Origin: Faeciplasma sp964650705 | GTDB taxonomy: Bacteria; Bacillota; Clostridia; Oscillospirales; Ruminococcaceae | DNA: 64,000 nt | Assembly (NCBI GenBank): GCA_964650705.1 | Contig: CAZYUJ010000006.1 | Location: forward strand, 46,717 to 110,716 | Direction of reading: 5' to 3' | Shown here: positions 16,592-24,279 of the stretch, one piece after another | Position numbering within the stretch: the first letter of the stretch is position 1 | Layout of the letters: every line of letters begins with the position of its first letter | The notes under the pieces: model-generated | The model's input: only the letters and a program-made list of their open reading frames with translations | The model's database searches: none | What the model was told of the DNA's origin: nothing | Program-made: the position numbers and the translations under genes

Positions 16592-17573
16592 GTCAGTGTC
16601 AGCGCTTCAAGCGGAATTGACGTTGACGAGGCGTATATTTTTGCAGAAGCTTTTCTGACTGAATATTACTATGCGATTAAGATGGGCGAACCGTATGATT
16701 TCACTCAGTATATTTCAAACGAGTCGTTGCTTGCTTTTGTACAAAGCAGAGTAGACTTTGGTTCGGATTATCGTCCGTCGATATATGATTTCAGCATGAT
16801 AACGATCTTAAGAGAGCATGAAGACCTTGGCAACTGCATGTATTTGTTTGTAGCCGTGCAGATGGAATACCATTATTATACTTCCATAGGATCAAGCGGA
16901 AGCGGTGAAGGCGTAGAATTATTGATAGTAGAAGGCGAAAACGGACTTGAGATCGTAGATTGGTATATTCCTCACGATCCTCATCACGATGTTACAAGAG
17001 GTTATGCCGAGATCAACGACCCTATGTTTTGGGATAACGCTGTCAATTCGTCCGCCGTGCTATCGGCACAGTCGGATTGGTTAACGGATTTCAGGATCGC
17101 AAATGACGCCCGTGAAGAAGCAAAACGCCTTGAACAAGAGGCACTTGCCGAAGAACAAGAACAAGCCGAAATTGACGGGCAAGCTCAAACACAAAGTGTG
17201 CAAGTAATGCCGACTGCAACAACTGCTACTCTGAAATCACTCAATAAGCAAGCGATAGTGTCTTGGGCAATGAAGTATTATAAAAGCTCATCGCCTTATA
17301 CGGGTAATCCTTATTTGGTAGCGTCGTTATGATTTTTCTGATATTTCAGGGCAGTATGACTGCACAAATTTTGCGTCTCACGCTTTGCTTGCCGGAGGAG
17401 CTATATTTAATACAATAGGCACATCTATAAACGGAATTACAGGAACTACAGTAAATGTAACAGGCCGTTCTTCTGTCAGTTATTATAATGAAAATGATGA
17501 AGCGGAGTATCTGATAAGTGACAGACATCCGGGCGGAGCCGGAGCAATTCATCTTATAGGGTATTACGAATAA
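16538..17573 (+). pseudogene. Secreted amidase-like protein, broken by a frameshift
   Basis: The first reading frame (16538-17332) gives a signal peptide (cleavage likely after SVSA), an unrecognised N-terminal domain with paired histidines, and a Glu/Gln-rich helical linker. It then enters what looks like an amidase_6-type domain (KQAIVSWAMKYY) and stops at 17330. The domain continues in the +1 frame from 17328, where YDCTNFASHALLAGGA carries the Asp-Cys-Thr-Asn-Phe active-site signature, to a stop at 17573. One extra T in the TT at 17327-17328 would explain the break. The C-terminal part looks short for the family. A sequencing error is possible. Terminator follows at 17584. Confidence 0.75.
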
Positions 17574-17583
17574 ATATTTTCAG

Positions 17584-17616
17584 CCGCAACCCAAAAAAGG
17601 TTGCGGTCGTCTTTTT
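17584..17616 (+). terminator. Terminator, third of three related copies
   Basis: CCGCAACC (17584-17591) pairs with GGTTGCGG (17599-17606), then TCGTCTTTTT. The same stem core as at 15605 and 16359 brackets both secreted-protein genes. Confidence 0.9.
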
Positions 17617-17627
17617 GCGTGGGGGTA

Positions 17628-17656
17628 TTGATTTAAATTCCGTTTTGGGGTATAAT
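17628..17656 (+). promoter_or_regulatory. Promoter of the DUF1858 gene
   Basis: TTGATT (17628-17633), 17 bp, TATAAT (17651-17656). Confidence 0.82.
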
Positions 17657-17690
17657 AATTCCAACGATTATTTTTTAAGGAGATTTAAAA

Positions 17691-17894
17691 ATGGCTAAGA
17701 TCACAAAGGATTCCATCATCGGTGATGTTTTGGATATGGACAAGGGCTGCGCTCCTTTCTTCCTTGAAATGGGTATGCATTGCTTGGGCTGTCCCTCTGC
17801 AAGAGGTGAAACTATTGCCGAGGCATGTGCTGTTCACGGTGCCGACGCTGACGAGCTTGTTGCAAAGCTCAACGATTATTTTGAAAAGAACTAA
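17691..17894 (+). CDS. DUF1858 domain protein
   Basis: A 67-residue protein matching the DUF1858 / hybrid-cluster-associated disulfide family: a helical SIIGDVLDMDKGCAPFFLEMGMHC segment and a CLGCPSA motif bring three cysteines close together, with ETIAEACAVHG following. Such proteins are usually stand-alone or fused to redox and sulfur-metabolism enzymes; the biochemical role is not settled. AAGGAG precedes the ATG. A terminator at 17906 separates it from trmK. Confidence 0.85.
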   Translation: MAKITKDSIIGDVLDMDKGCAPFFLEMGMHCLGCPSARGETIAEACAVHGADADELVAKLNDYFEKN

Positions 17895-17905
17895 TTGTTA
17901 AATGG

Positions 17906-17937
17906 GCAGTCGGAAGGTTTTCGGCTGCTTGTTTTTT
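17906..17937 (+). terminator. Terminator between the DUF1858 gene and trmK
   Basis: A 10-bp stem (17906-17915 with 17919-17928, two G-U pairs), 3-nt loop and TTGTTTTTT. The T-run abuts the trmK ribosome binding site, so trmK is read either through partial termination or from a promoter I do not see. Confidence 0.75.
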
Positions 17938-17949
17938 GGAGGATCAGAA

Positions 17950-18654
17950 ATGATACACCCGATTACCCAAAAACTTGTGCTCAACGACCGCCTTTTGGGC
18001 TGTTTGGAGTTTGTAACTCGCGGCGGCATCGCTTGTGATGTCGGAACCGATCACGCATATTTGGCATCATATTTAGCTAAAAACGGCATATGTGAGCACG
18101 TTTATGCCTGCGATATTGCTTTGGGGCCGCTTGAAGCGGCACGAGCTACCGTTACAAAGCTCGGACTTTCAGACAAAGTGACAATAATTCAGTCGGACGG
18201 ACTCGATAACGTCCCGAACGAAGGCATCACCGACGTCATAATCGCGGGGATGGGCGGCGAGCTTATCGAGGATATCGTCATGCGCGCCGATTGGCTGAAA
18301 AGGGGAGTCAACCTCGTTTTACAGCCTCAAACAAAGGTGAGCGATCTGCGCCGAGCTCTTTGCAAAAACGGATATGAGATCAAGGCGGAAAAAGCCTTCC
18401 CTGACCGAAGCTTTTGCTATCCGGTCATCAACGCTGTGTATACAGGCAGGGTCACCGAGCTCGATGAGATCGCTTCCATCATCGGCAAGCTTGACCTTAA
18501 AGAAAAGAACTCACGCCGATACATAGAGACGGTTGCCGTAAGGATGAGATCGTCTGCCTTTGGCATTTCACGCTCAAAGGATGAAGCAACACGAGAGCGT
18601 GCTAAGAAGCTGAACGAAACCGCTAACAAGCTTTATGAACTCATCGGAGGATAG
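17950..18654 (+). CDS. trmK: tRNA (adenine22-N1)-methyltransferase TrmK
   Basis: A 234-residue SAM-dependent methyltransferase that makes m1A22 in tRNAs, mainly tRNA-Ser and tRNA-Tyr in studied Firmicutes. The N terminus LNDRLLGCLEFV leads into the SAM motif ACDVGTDHAYLASYLA; AGMGGELIEDI and LQPQTKVSDLRRAL are further family blocks. The ATG at 17950 follows GGAGG (17938-17942). trmK and nif3 are 3 bp apart, an arrangement widely conserved in Firmicutes. Confidence 0.93.
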   Translation: MIHPITQKLVLNDRLLGCLEFVTRGGIACDVGTDHAYLASYLAKNGICEHVYACDIALGPLEAARATVTKLGLSDKVTIIQSDGLDNVPNEGITDVIIAGMGGELIEDIVMRADWLKRGVNLVLQPQTKVSDLRRALCKNGYEIKAEKAFPDRSFCYPVINAVYTGRVTELDEIASIIGKLDLKEKNSRRYIETVAVRMRSSAFGISRSKDEATRERAKKLNETANKLYELIGG

Positions 18655-18657
18655 ATC

Positions 18658-19443
18658 ATGACAACGATAGGAAACATTTTTGATAAAATAGATTCGGTCG
18701 CACCGTTTAGAAATGCTGACAGCTTCGATAATTCGGGACTTTTGGTCGGCAGCCGTGAGGATAAGGTAACAAAGGTCCTGCTCTCGCTTGACGCTACACT
18801 TTCCGTTGCAGATGAAGCGAAGGAAAAAGGCTGTGACCTTGTCATCACACATCATCCCGTGCTGTTCAACGCGATAAAAAAGCTTGACATTTCTCACCCT
18901 GCCGTAAGATTGATGAGATACGGCATCGGCTGTATCTGTGCTCACACAAATCTTGACAGCGCCGAGTATAACATCTCCGATATCATGTGCGAGCTTATGG
19001 GACTTATCCCTAACGGCGACTATTATACTGTCAACAGAACGGATGCCGTTACGGGTGCTGCCGTCGGCTATGGCAGAGTTGCAGACTGTGAAGAAATGAC
19101 ACCCTTGCAGCTTGCCCAAAAGGCAAAAGCGGCTTTCGGATGTGACTTCGTAAGATACACCTGCGGCAAAGAAAATATCACCAAGGTGGGACTTTGCTCG
19201 GGCGCAGGCGGCGATTTCGCATATGAATACATCCGCCACGGAGCACAGGGCTATATCACATCTGACATCAAGCACCACGAAATGTTTGATGCTGACGATA
19301 TGGGCTTGACCATCGTTGACTGCGGTCACTTCAACACCGAGGTCATCGCTTTGCCCTATTTGAAGAAAGTTCTCGAGGAAGCATTCCCCGAGATCGAGTT
19401 TATCATCTCTCACACAGAGGATGAAGTTATCAAGACATTATAA
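18658..19443 (+). CDS. Nif3-like dinuclear metal centre protein
   Basis: A 261-residue member of the Nif3/YqfO family, which forms hexamers with two metal ions per subunit. The metal-binding residues are visible in ITHHPVLF (first two histidines), ICAHTNLDSAEYN and GHFNTE near the C terminus. The annotation GTP cyclohydrolase I type 2 comes from one homologue and is not firm. Coupled to trmK upstream and 16 bp from rqcH downstream. Confidence 0.9.
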   Translation: MTTIGNIFDKIDSVAPFRNADSFDNSGLLVGSREDKVTKVLLSLDATLSVADEAKEKGCDLVITHHPVLFNAIKKLDISHPAVRLMRYGIGCICAHTNLDSAEYNISDIMCELMGLIPNGDYYTVNRTDAVTGAAVGYGRVADCEEMTPLQLAQKAKAAFGCDFVRYTCGKENITKVGLCSGAGGDFAYEYIRHGAQGYITSDIKHHEMFDADDMGLTIVDCGHFNTEVIALPYLKKVLEEAFPEIEFIISHTEDEVIKTL

Positions 19444-19459
19444 TTATCAGGAGAAGAAA

Positions 19460-21226
19460 ATGGCACTTGACGGCGTATATTTAAGCCTTGTAAAAAAAGA
19501 GCTTGAGGAAGTTTTGATAGGTTCCCGAGTTGATAAGATACATCAGCCGTCTCGTGACAGCTTGGTGATCTCTTTGCGAACGGTTTCACACGGCAACGTG
19601 AAGCTTTTGCTATCGGCAGGAGCCGGCAACGCAAGAGTTCATCTTACAAAGCACGAGCTTGAAAACCCAAAGGTTCCGCCGATGTTTTGCATGCTCATGC
19701 GAAAGCATCTTTCATCGGGCAAGCTGATAAGCATCAGACAGGACGGCTTTGAAAGAATCCTTTTCTTTGATTTTGAAGCGACCGACGAGCTCGGCGACCG
19801 TGTGACCCTCACTCTTGCAAGCGAGATAATGGGAAGATGCTCAAATATCATCCTCATCGGAAAAGAGGACAGAGTTATAGACGCTATCAAGCGTGTGAGC
19901 GAGGATATGTCGAGCGTGCGGCGCATCCTTCCCGGCATAACCTATACCTTGCCGCCTAAGGATGAGCGCCTTTCGCTCTTTGATTTTGATTCGAATGAGT
20001 TCATTTCAAAACTTATGGAGAACTCATCTGCAGACGTCTCAAAGTCGCTCGTTAAAATATTCGAGGGCATAAGCCCTGTCTTTGCCCGCGAGGCTGTTCA
20101 TTATGCCGCAAAGGGACAGGAACGCAAGGTGAGCGAGCTGTCAAATGATGAACGTGACAGACTTGTATTTTATATCAGAAACTCCGCCGATACCATCTTG
20201 AAGGGTGAGAATAAATATACCGTTTTGAAGGACAAAAACGGTCTTATGAAGGACTTTTGCTTTGTCCCGATATCACAATACGGAAGTCTTATGACGACTC
20301 GTGAGTTTGATAACGCTTGTGAGCTTTTGGATTATTTCTATTCCGAGCGTGACGTTATCGCTCAGACCCGTCAGCGTGCACAGGATCTTTTCAAGCTTCT
20401 CGTAAACCTAAGTGAGCGCATCGCGCGCCGAGTTTCTGCACAGAAGATCGAGCTTGAGGAGTGCAAAAACCGTGATGAGCTCCGCTTGAAGGGCGACCTC
20501 ATCATGTCAAATCTTTATAGGATCAACAAAGGCGACACGAAAGCTCTCGTTGAGAATTATTATGACGAAGCCTGCCCGACGGTTGAAATATCACTTGATG
20601 CAAGGCTGACTCCTGCTCAGAATGCACAGAAATACTATTCCGAATATCGAAAGGCGGATACTGCGGACAAAAAGCTCCGTGAGCTTATCTCCTCGGGTGA
20701 GGAAGAGCTGAAATATGTCGATTCGGTATTCGATTCACTGAGCCGAGCTTCCACCGAGAGCGAGCTGACGGAGATAAGGCTCGAGCTTGCTTCGGGCGGA
20801 TATGTAAAGCCGCCGAAATTCAAGCAAAAACAGCCGAAGGCTTTGCCGCCCATCGAGTATGGATCGAGCGAGGGCTATAGAATTTTGGTCGGAAGAAACA
20901 ACCGCCAAAACGATACTTTGACTCTTAAGACAGCCGACAAGTCGGACATCTGGCTTCACGTTCAGAATATCACCGGCTCACACGTTATAATCGAATGCCG
21001 CGGTGAGACCCCGAGCGAGGAAACTATCGAAGAAGCCGCATTGATAGCTGCATATAATTCCTCAGCGCGAAATTCATCACTTGTTCCCGTAGATTACGTT
21101 CAGGTGAGATACGTCAAAAAACCTTCGGGCGCAAAACCCGGAATGGTCATATTCACAAACAACAAAACTCTTTATGTAACTCCCGACGATGATTTGGTGA
21201 GCGAGCTTAAGAGATCAAAGCAATGA
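19460..21226 (+). CDS. rqcH: Ribosome quality control protein RqcH (NFACT family)
   Basis: A 588-residue NFACT protein, the bacterial homologue of Rqc2/NEMF. RqcH binds stalled 50S subunits and directs alanine tailing for degradation. The NFACT-N domain (about 1-200) starts LDGVYLSLVKKEL; a HhH region and long coiled coil follow, and the NFACT-R domain (about 475-565) includes GRNNRQND and WLHVQNITGSHVII. The functionally important Asp-Arg pair of B. subtilis RqcH appears here as Glu98-Arg99. The ATG at 19460 follows AGGAG. Older annotation as fibronectin-binding protein is probably secondary. Confidence 0.93.
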   Translation: MALDGVYLSLVKKELEEVLIGSRVDKIHQPSRDSLVISLRTVSHGNVKLLLSAGAGNARVHLTKHELENPKVPPMFCMLMRKHLSSGKLISIRQDGFERILFFDFEATDELGDRVTLTLASEIMGRCSNIILIGKEDRVIDAIKRVSEDMSSVRRILPGITYTLPPKDERLSLFDFDSNEFISKLMENSSADVSKSLVKIFEGISPVFAREAVHYAAKGQERKVSELSNDERDRLVFYIRNSADTILKGENKYTVLKDKNGLMKDFCFVPISQYGSLMTTREFDNACELLDYFYSERDVIAQTRQRAQDLFKLLVNLSERIARRVSAQKIELEECKNRDELRLKGDLIMSNLYRINKGDTKALVENYYDEACPTVEISLDARLTPAQNAQKYYSEYRKADTADKKLRELISSGEEELKYVDSVFDSLSRASTESELTEIRLELASGGYVKPPKFKQKQPKALPPIEYGSSEGYRILVGRNNRQNDTLTLKTADKSDIWLHVQNITGSHVIIECRGETPSEETIEEAALIAAYNSSARNSSLVPVDYVQVRYVKKPSGAKPGMVIFTNNKTLYVTPDDDLVSELKRSKQ

Positions 21227-21242
21227 AAAGGAGAGTGCCAAA

Positions 21243-21773
21243 ATGATCAAAAACGAAGCTATTGATGTCTTACTTTCAAGACGAAGCGTGAAAAAATTCA
21301 AATCAGAGCAGATAAAGCCTGAGGAGCTTGAAACCATTCTTGCCTCGGGAATAAATGCTCCAACGGGAAGAAACCTACAGGCGCCTATAATCGTTGCCGT
21401 TCAGGATCCCGATACCGTTAAGCTTTTGAGCAAGCTCAATGCCGCTGTCATGGGCGCATCGGGCGACCCGTTCTATGGCGCACCGACCTGCTTGATAGTT
21501 CTTGCGGAGAAGACAAAGGCTCACACCTATTTATATGACGGAAGTCTTGTGATGGGAAATCTTTTGAATGCTGCACACGCTATCGGCGTGGGAGCTTGCT
21601 GGATCCACAGAGCAAAGGAAGTTTTCGATTCCGAAGAGGGAAAGGCTCTTTTGAAGAAGTGGGGCATCGAGGGCGAGTATGAGGGCATCGGAAACTGTGT
21701 TTTGGGCTATTGCGACGGAGAATTCCCTGCGCCCAAGGCTCATAAAGAAAACTATGTTTACTATGTGAAATAA
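21243..21773 (+). CDS. Nitroreductase family protein
   Basis: A 176-residue FMN-dependent nitroreductase-fold protein. The N-terminal LSRRSVKKFKSEQIKPEEL is the usual FMN-phosphate-binding entry, followed by APTGRNLQ; GACWIHRA and GNCVLGYCDGE are typical of the core and C terminus. It is a short, single-domain type expected to act as a dimer using NAD(P)H; the substrate is unknown. AAAGGAG precedes the ATG, 16 bp after rqcH. Confidence 0.88.
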   Translation: MIKNEAIDVLLSRRSVKKFKSEQIKPEELETILASGINAPTGRNLQAPIIVAVQDPDTVKLLSKLNAAVMGASGDPFYGAPTCLIVLAEKTKAHTYLYDGSLVMGNLLNAAHAIGVGACWIHRAKEVFDSEEGKALLKKWGIEGEYEGIGNCVLGYCDGEFPAPKAHKENYVYYVK

Positions 21774-21782
21774 GGTGAGGAC

Positions 21783-22112
21783 ATGAAAGAACGCTTTGAC
21801 AAAATGCTTTGGTATGTTGTAACGATCGTTGCAATATTTTATTTCACGCCCATCCTTTGTGCGCTTATCAACTTTCCGCTGTATAATCTTTTGCCCGTGT
21901 TCTATCTTTGTGCAGTGATGATAATCAGCTTTATGTTTGCAAAGCGCCACGGCGGCGACTGGCTGATAAGTCTCGTCTCGATGATCGCATTTATCCCCTG
22001 TATGTATATGTTCTTCAACGAGACTGCGTGGATATATGTACCCATATACGGTATAATGTCGTTTTTGTGCGTGATATTGGGAACAATTTTTAAGAACAGA
22101 TTTTTGAAATAA
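21783..22112 (+). CDS. Small integral membrane protein, unknown function
   Basis: A 109-residue protein with about four predicted transmembrane helices (roughly residues 8-28, 32-52, 60-78 and 82-101) and a basic C terminus (KNRFLK). No family recognised. Nine bp after the nitroreductase gene with AGGTGAGG upstream, so probably the last gene of the trmK transcript. The tRNA-Leu promoter begins just after its stop codon. Confidence 0.75.
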   Translation: MKERFDKMLWYVVTIVAIFYFTPILCALINFPLYNLLPVFYLCAVMIISFMFAKRHGGDWLISLVSMIAFIPCMYMFFNETAWIYVPIYGIMSFLCVILGTIFKNRFLK

Positions 22113-22116
22113 ATGC

Positions 22117-22145
22117 TTGACAACTGCCGAATCATCTGCTATACT
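22117..22145 (+). promoter_or_regulatory. Promoter of tRNA-Leu
   Basis: TTGACA (22117-22122), 17 bp, TATACT (22140-22145); the tRNA begins about 22 nt downstream. Confidence 0.85.
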
Positions 22146-22166
22146 GATGAAGTTGAAAAAATCAAC

Positions 22167-22253
22167 GCCGGTGTGATGGAATTGGCAGACGTACTGGACT
22201 CAAAATCCAGCGGGATAAAACCCGTGCCGGTTCGACCCCGGCCACCGGCACCA
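22167..22253 (+). tRNA. tRNA-Leu (CAA)
   Basis: An 87-nt class II tRNA. The acceptor arms GCCGGTG (22167-22173) and CACCGGC (22243-22249) pair fully, followed by discriminator A and an encoded CCA (22251-22253). The anticodon stem CTGGA/TCCAG flanks loop CTCAAAA, anticodon CAA, reading UUG. The variable arm CGGGATAAAACCCG and the TTCGA T-loop are present. Confidence 0.97.
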
Positions 22254-22255
22254 GG

Positions 22256-22298
22256 AAAAAGAGCACATTTGTCCTTGACAAATGTGCTCTTTTTTAAA
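22256..22298 (+). terminator. Terminator of tRNA-Leu
   Basis: A perfect 18-bp stem (22256-22273 with 22277-22294), CTT loop, with the T-run in and after the 3' arm. Confidence 0.95.
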
Positions 22299-22369
22299 CC
22301 AAATGCGCTTCACAGCGCCAAGCGACGTGGCGGCTCACCTTTCACCGCCGTCATCCAAAGGAGCAACAA

Positions 22370-22972
22370 ATGGAACAGCTAATTGACTATCTGAAAGAAA
22401 AATATGATCCGCTGGCTTTGATCGTATATGGTTCTTACAGCGATCACACCAACAACCTTAACAGCGATTTCGACGCAATGATCATTTGTAATGAGGGCGG
22501 AAATGCACACGATACAAGCACCGTTTTCGGCGTGCGGCTGGACGTGTTTGTATATTCAAAAGACTATATAGAAACGCTTGATGATATGTCCGAGGTCTTG
22601 CAGATATGGGACGGCAGGATCATTTGTGATACGGCTGATATAGCTCGTGATCTCAAAGACAGAGTCTGTGAATATGTTGCATCATCGCCTAAACTCACCG
22701 GTGACGAGAAGGATGATCTGAGAAGCTGGTGCAAGAAGATGCTTGAGCGCACCGAGAGGGAAGATGCTGAGGGGCTTTATCGTCGGCACTGGCTTTTAAC
22801 CGACAGCTTGGAGATATGGTGTAATTTAAATGATATAATGTATTTCGGGCCGAAGAAAACCATTTTGCGGATGAAAAACGAAGACGCTGACGGCTTCAGC
22901 CTCTATTACAGAGCGCTGAAAAACGAGGATGCTTTGGGCGAATGGGTATGTTATTTGTGCAAATCGGAGTGA
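22370..22972 (+). CDS. Nucleotidyltransferase-domain protein
   Basis: A 200-residue protein with an N-terminal polymerase-beta-type nucleotidyltransferase fold: VYGSYSDHTNNLNSDFD (about residues 19-36) gives the GS and DxD residues, and the third acidic residue lies in RLDVFVY. The C-terminal half is helical and resembles the substrate domain of small stand-alone nucleotidyltransferases; no adjacent HEPN partner is seen. AAAGGAG precedes the ATG. The substrate is unknown; an antibiotic nucleotidyltransferase is possible but not supported. The 70 bp before it contain a GGCGG/CCGCC hairpin. Confidence 0.75.
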   Translation: MEQLIDYLKEKYDPLALIVYGSYSDHTNNLNSDFDAMIICNEGGNAHDTSTVFGVRLDVFVYSKDYIETLDDMSEVLQIWDGRIICDTADIARDLKDRVCEYVASSPKLTGDEKDDLRSWCKKMLERTEREDAEGLYRRHWLLTDSLEIWCNLNDIMYFGPKKTILRMKNEDADGFSLYYRALKNEDALGEWVCYLCKSE

Positions 22973-23044
22973 TAATCACGATTTGCCCAATTGAAGAGCG
23001 CATCAACCGCCCTAATTTCGGCATAATATCCATATCGTTTCCTC

Positions 23045-23073
23045 TTGACAATCAGGGCTCGAGTGTGTATAAT
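23045..23073 (+). promoter_or_regulatory. Promoter of the str operon
   Basis: TTGACA (23045-23050), 17 bp, TATAAT (23068-23073): a consensus match, about 70 bp upstream of rpsL. Confidence 0.92.
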
Positions 23074-23141
23074 CGAATAGAATGCGATAGTGTGGTTTAG
23101 TCCGCAGACAAGCATTGAATTTTAGGGAAAGGAGAGAAAAT

Positions 23142-23564
23142 ATGCCTACCTTTAACCAGTTAGTTCGCAAGGGAAGAGAAACTTTGGCTGACAAGTCAAC
23201 TGCTCCTGCACTTCAGAAGAGCTACAACTCCAAGAAGAAGGAAGTTATCAACCAGAGCTGCCCTCAGAAGAGAGGCGTTTGCACAGCTGTAAAGACTGCT
23301 ACCCCTAAGAAGCCTAACTCTGCTATGAGAAAGATCGCAAGAGTTCGTCTTACAAACGGTACAGAAGTTACTGCTTACATCCCCGGTATCGGACATAACC
23401 TTCAGGAGCATAGCGTAGTTCTTATCAGAGGCGGAAGAGTTAAGGACCTCCCCGGTGTGCGTTACCACATCATCAGAGGTACATTGGACGCTCAGGGTGT
23501 TGCAAAGAGAATGCAGGCAAGATCCAAGTACGGTGCTAAGAGACCTAAGGCTACCAAGAAGTAA
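23142..23564 (+). CDS. rpsL: 30S ribosomal protein S12
   Basis: A 140-residue S12, part of the decoding centre. It starts MPTFNQLVRKGR. The streptomycin-relevant lysines are wild type (KKPNSA, equivalent to E. coli Lys42, and RVKDLPGVRYH, Lys87). The ATG at 23142 follows GGAGAG (23130-23135). It opens the rpsL-rpsG-fusA-tuf operon, which here is not attached to rpoC. Confidence 0.98.
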   Translation: MPTFNQLVRKGRETLADKSTAPALQKSYNSKKKEVINQSCPQKRGVCTAVKTATPKKPNSAMRKIARVRLTNGTEVTAYIPGIGHNLQEHSVVLIRGGRVKDLPGVRYHIIRGTLDAQGVAKRMQARSKYGAKRPKATKK

Positions 23565-23599
23565 TCCGACAGCAACTAAAACACAAACGAAAAGAAGCT

Positions 23600-23735
23600 A
23601 AAGGCTTCAAACAACACAAGCACTCAATCCACCACAGCCATGTGGGGTTAATCATATATTAAATGATTACCTCTGATGGACTGACGGGGTCCTTGGGCGC
23701 GAAATGTGCTCAAGTGAAATCGAGTACCAATGATA
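23600..23735 (+). promoter_or_regulatory. Structured rpsL-rpsG intergenic region, possible S7 autoregulatory leader
   Basis: The gap between rpsL and rpsG is unusually structured. CCACA/TGTGG, an 11-bp stem with one bulged T built on AATCAT/ATGATT (loop ATATTAA), GGAC/GTCC, and a 9-bp stem CTTGGGCGC/GTGCTCAAG closing GAAAT follow one another up to the rpsG ribosome binding site. In E. coli S7 represses the str mRNA by binding the rpsL-rpsG junction; a similar role is inferred from position and structure only. Confidence 0.45.
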
Positions 23736-23760
23736 TCATTATATGAAGGAGGGAAGCGAA

Positions 23761-24231
23761 GTGCCAAGAAGAGGTAATATTGCAAAGCGTGATGTTTTGC
23801 AGGATCCTATCTACAACTCCAAGCTCGTAACCCGTCTTATCAACAGCATCATGCTTGACGGTAAGAAGGGCGTAGCTCAGAAGATTGTATACGGTGCATT
23901 CGAAATCGTTGAAGCTAAGTCCGGCAAGCCTGCACTCGAAGCTTTCGAGACTGCTATGGAAAATGTTATGCCTAACTTAGAAGTAAAGGCACGCCGTGTA
24001 GGCGGTGCTACCTATCAGGTACCTATGGAAGTACGTCCCGAGAGACGTCAGACCTTAGGTCTTAGATGGATCACAAAGTATGCTCGTGACAGACACGAGA
24101 AGACAATGAAGGAAAGACTTGCAGGTGAAATCCTTGATGCTCTTAACGGAACAGGCGGAGCTTGCAAGAAGCGTGAAGACACTCACAAGATGGCTGACGC
24201 TAACAAGGCGTTTGCACACTTCCGTTGGTAA
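23761..24231 (+). CDS. rpsG: 30S ribosomal protein S7
   Basis: A 156-residue S7, the usual bacterial length, which nucleates the 30S head. The start is the GTG at 23761 (PRRGNIAKRDVL follows), with AAGGAGGG 8-15 nt upstream; an ATG at 23743 would place that site inside the gene. Conserved blocks RRVGGATYQVPMEVRP and NKAFAHFRW are present. Confidence 0.97.
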   Translation: MPRRGNIAKRDVLQDPIYNSKLVTRLINSIMLDGKKGVAQKIVYGAFEIVEAKSGKPALEAFETAMENVMPNLEVKARRVGGATYQVPMEVRPERRQTLGLRWITKYARDRHEKTMKERLAGEILDALNGTGGACKKREDTHKMADANKAFAHFRW

Positions 24232-24279
24232 TCCGACAATCAGTCGCATTAGCCACGTATTGATACTAAGGAGATATTT

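Noticed and set aside
22370..22972. MNT-HEPN type toxin-antitoxin pair
   Set aside because: The nucleotidyltransferase has no HEPN-domain neighbour on either side, so a two-gene toxin-antitoxin system is not supported.
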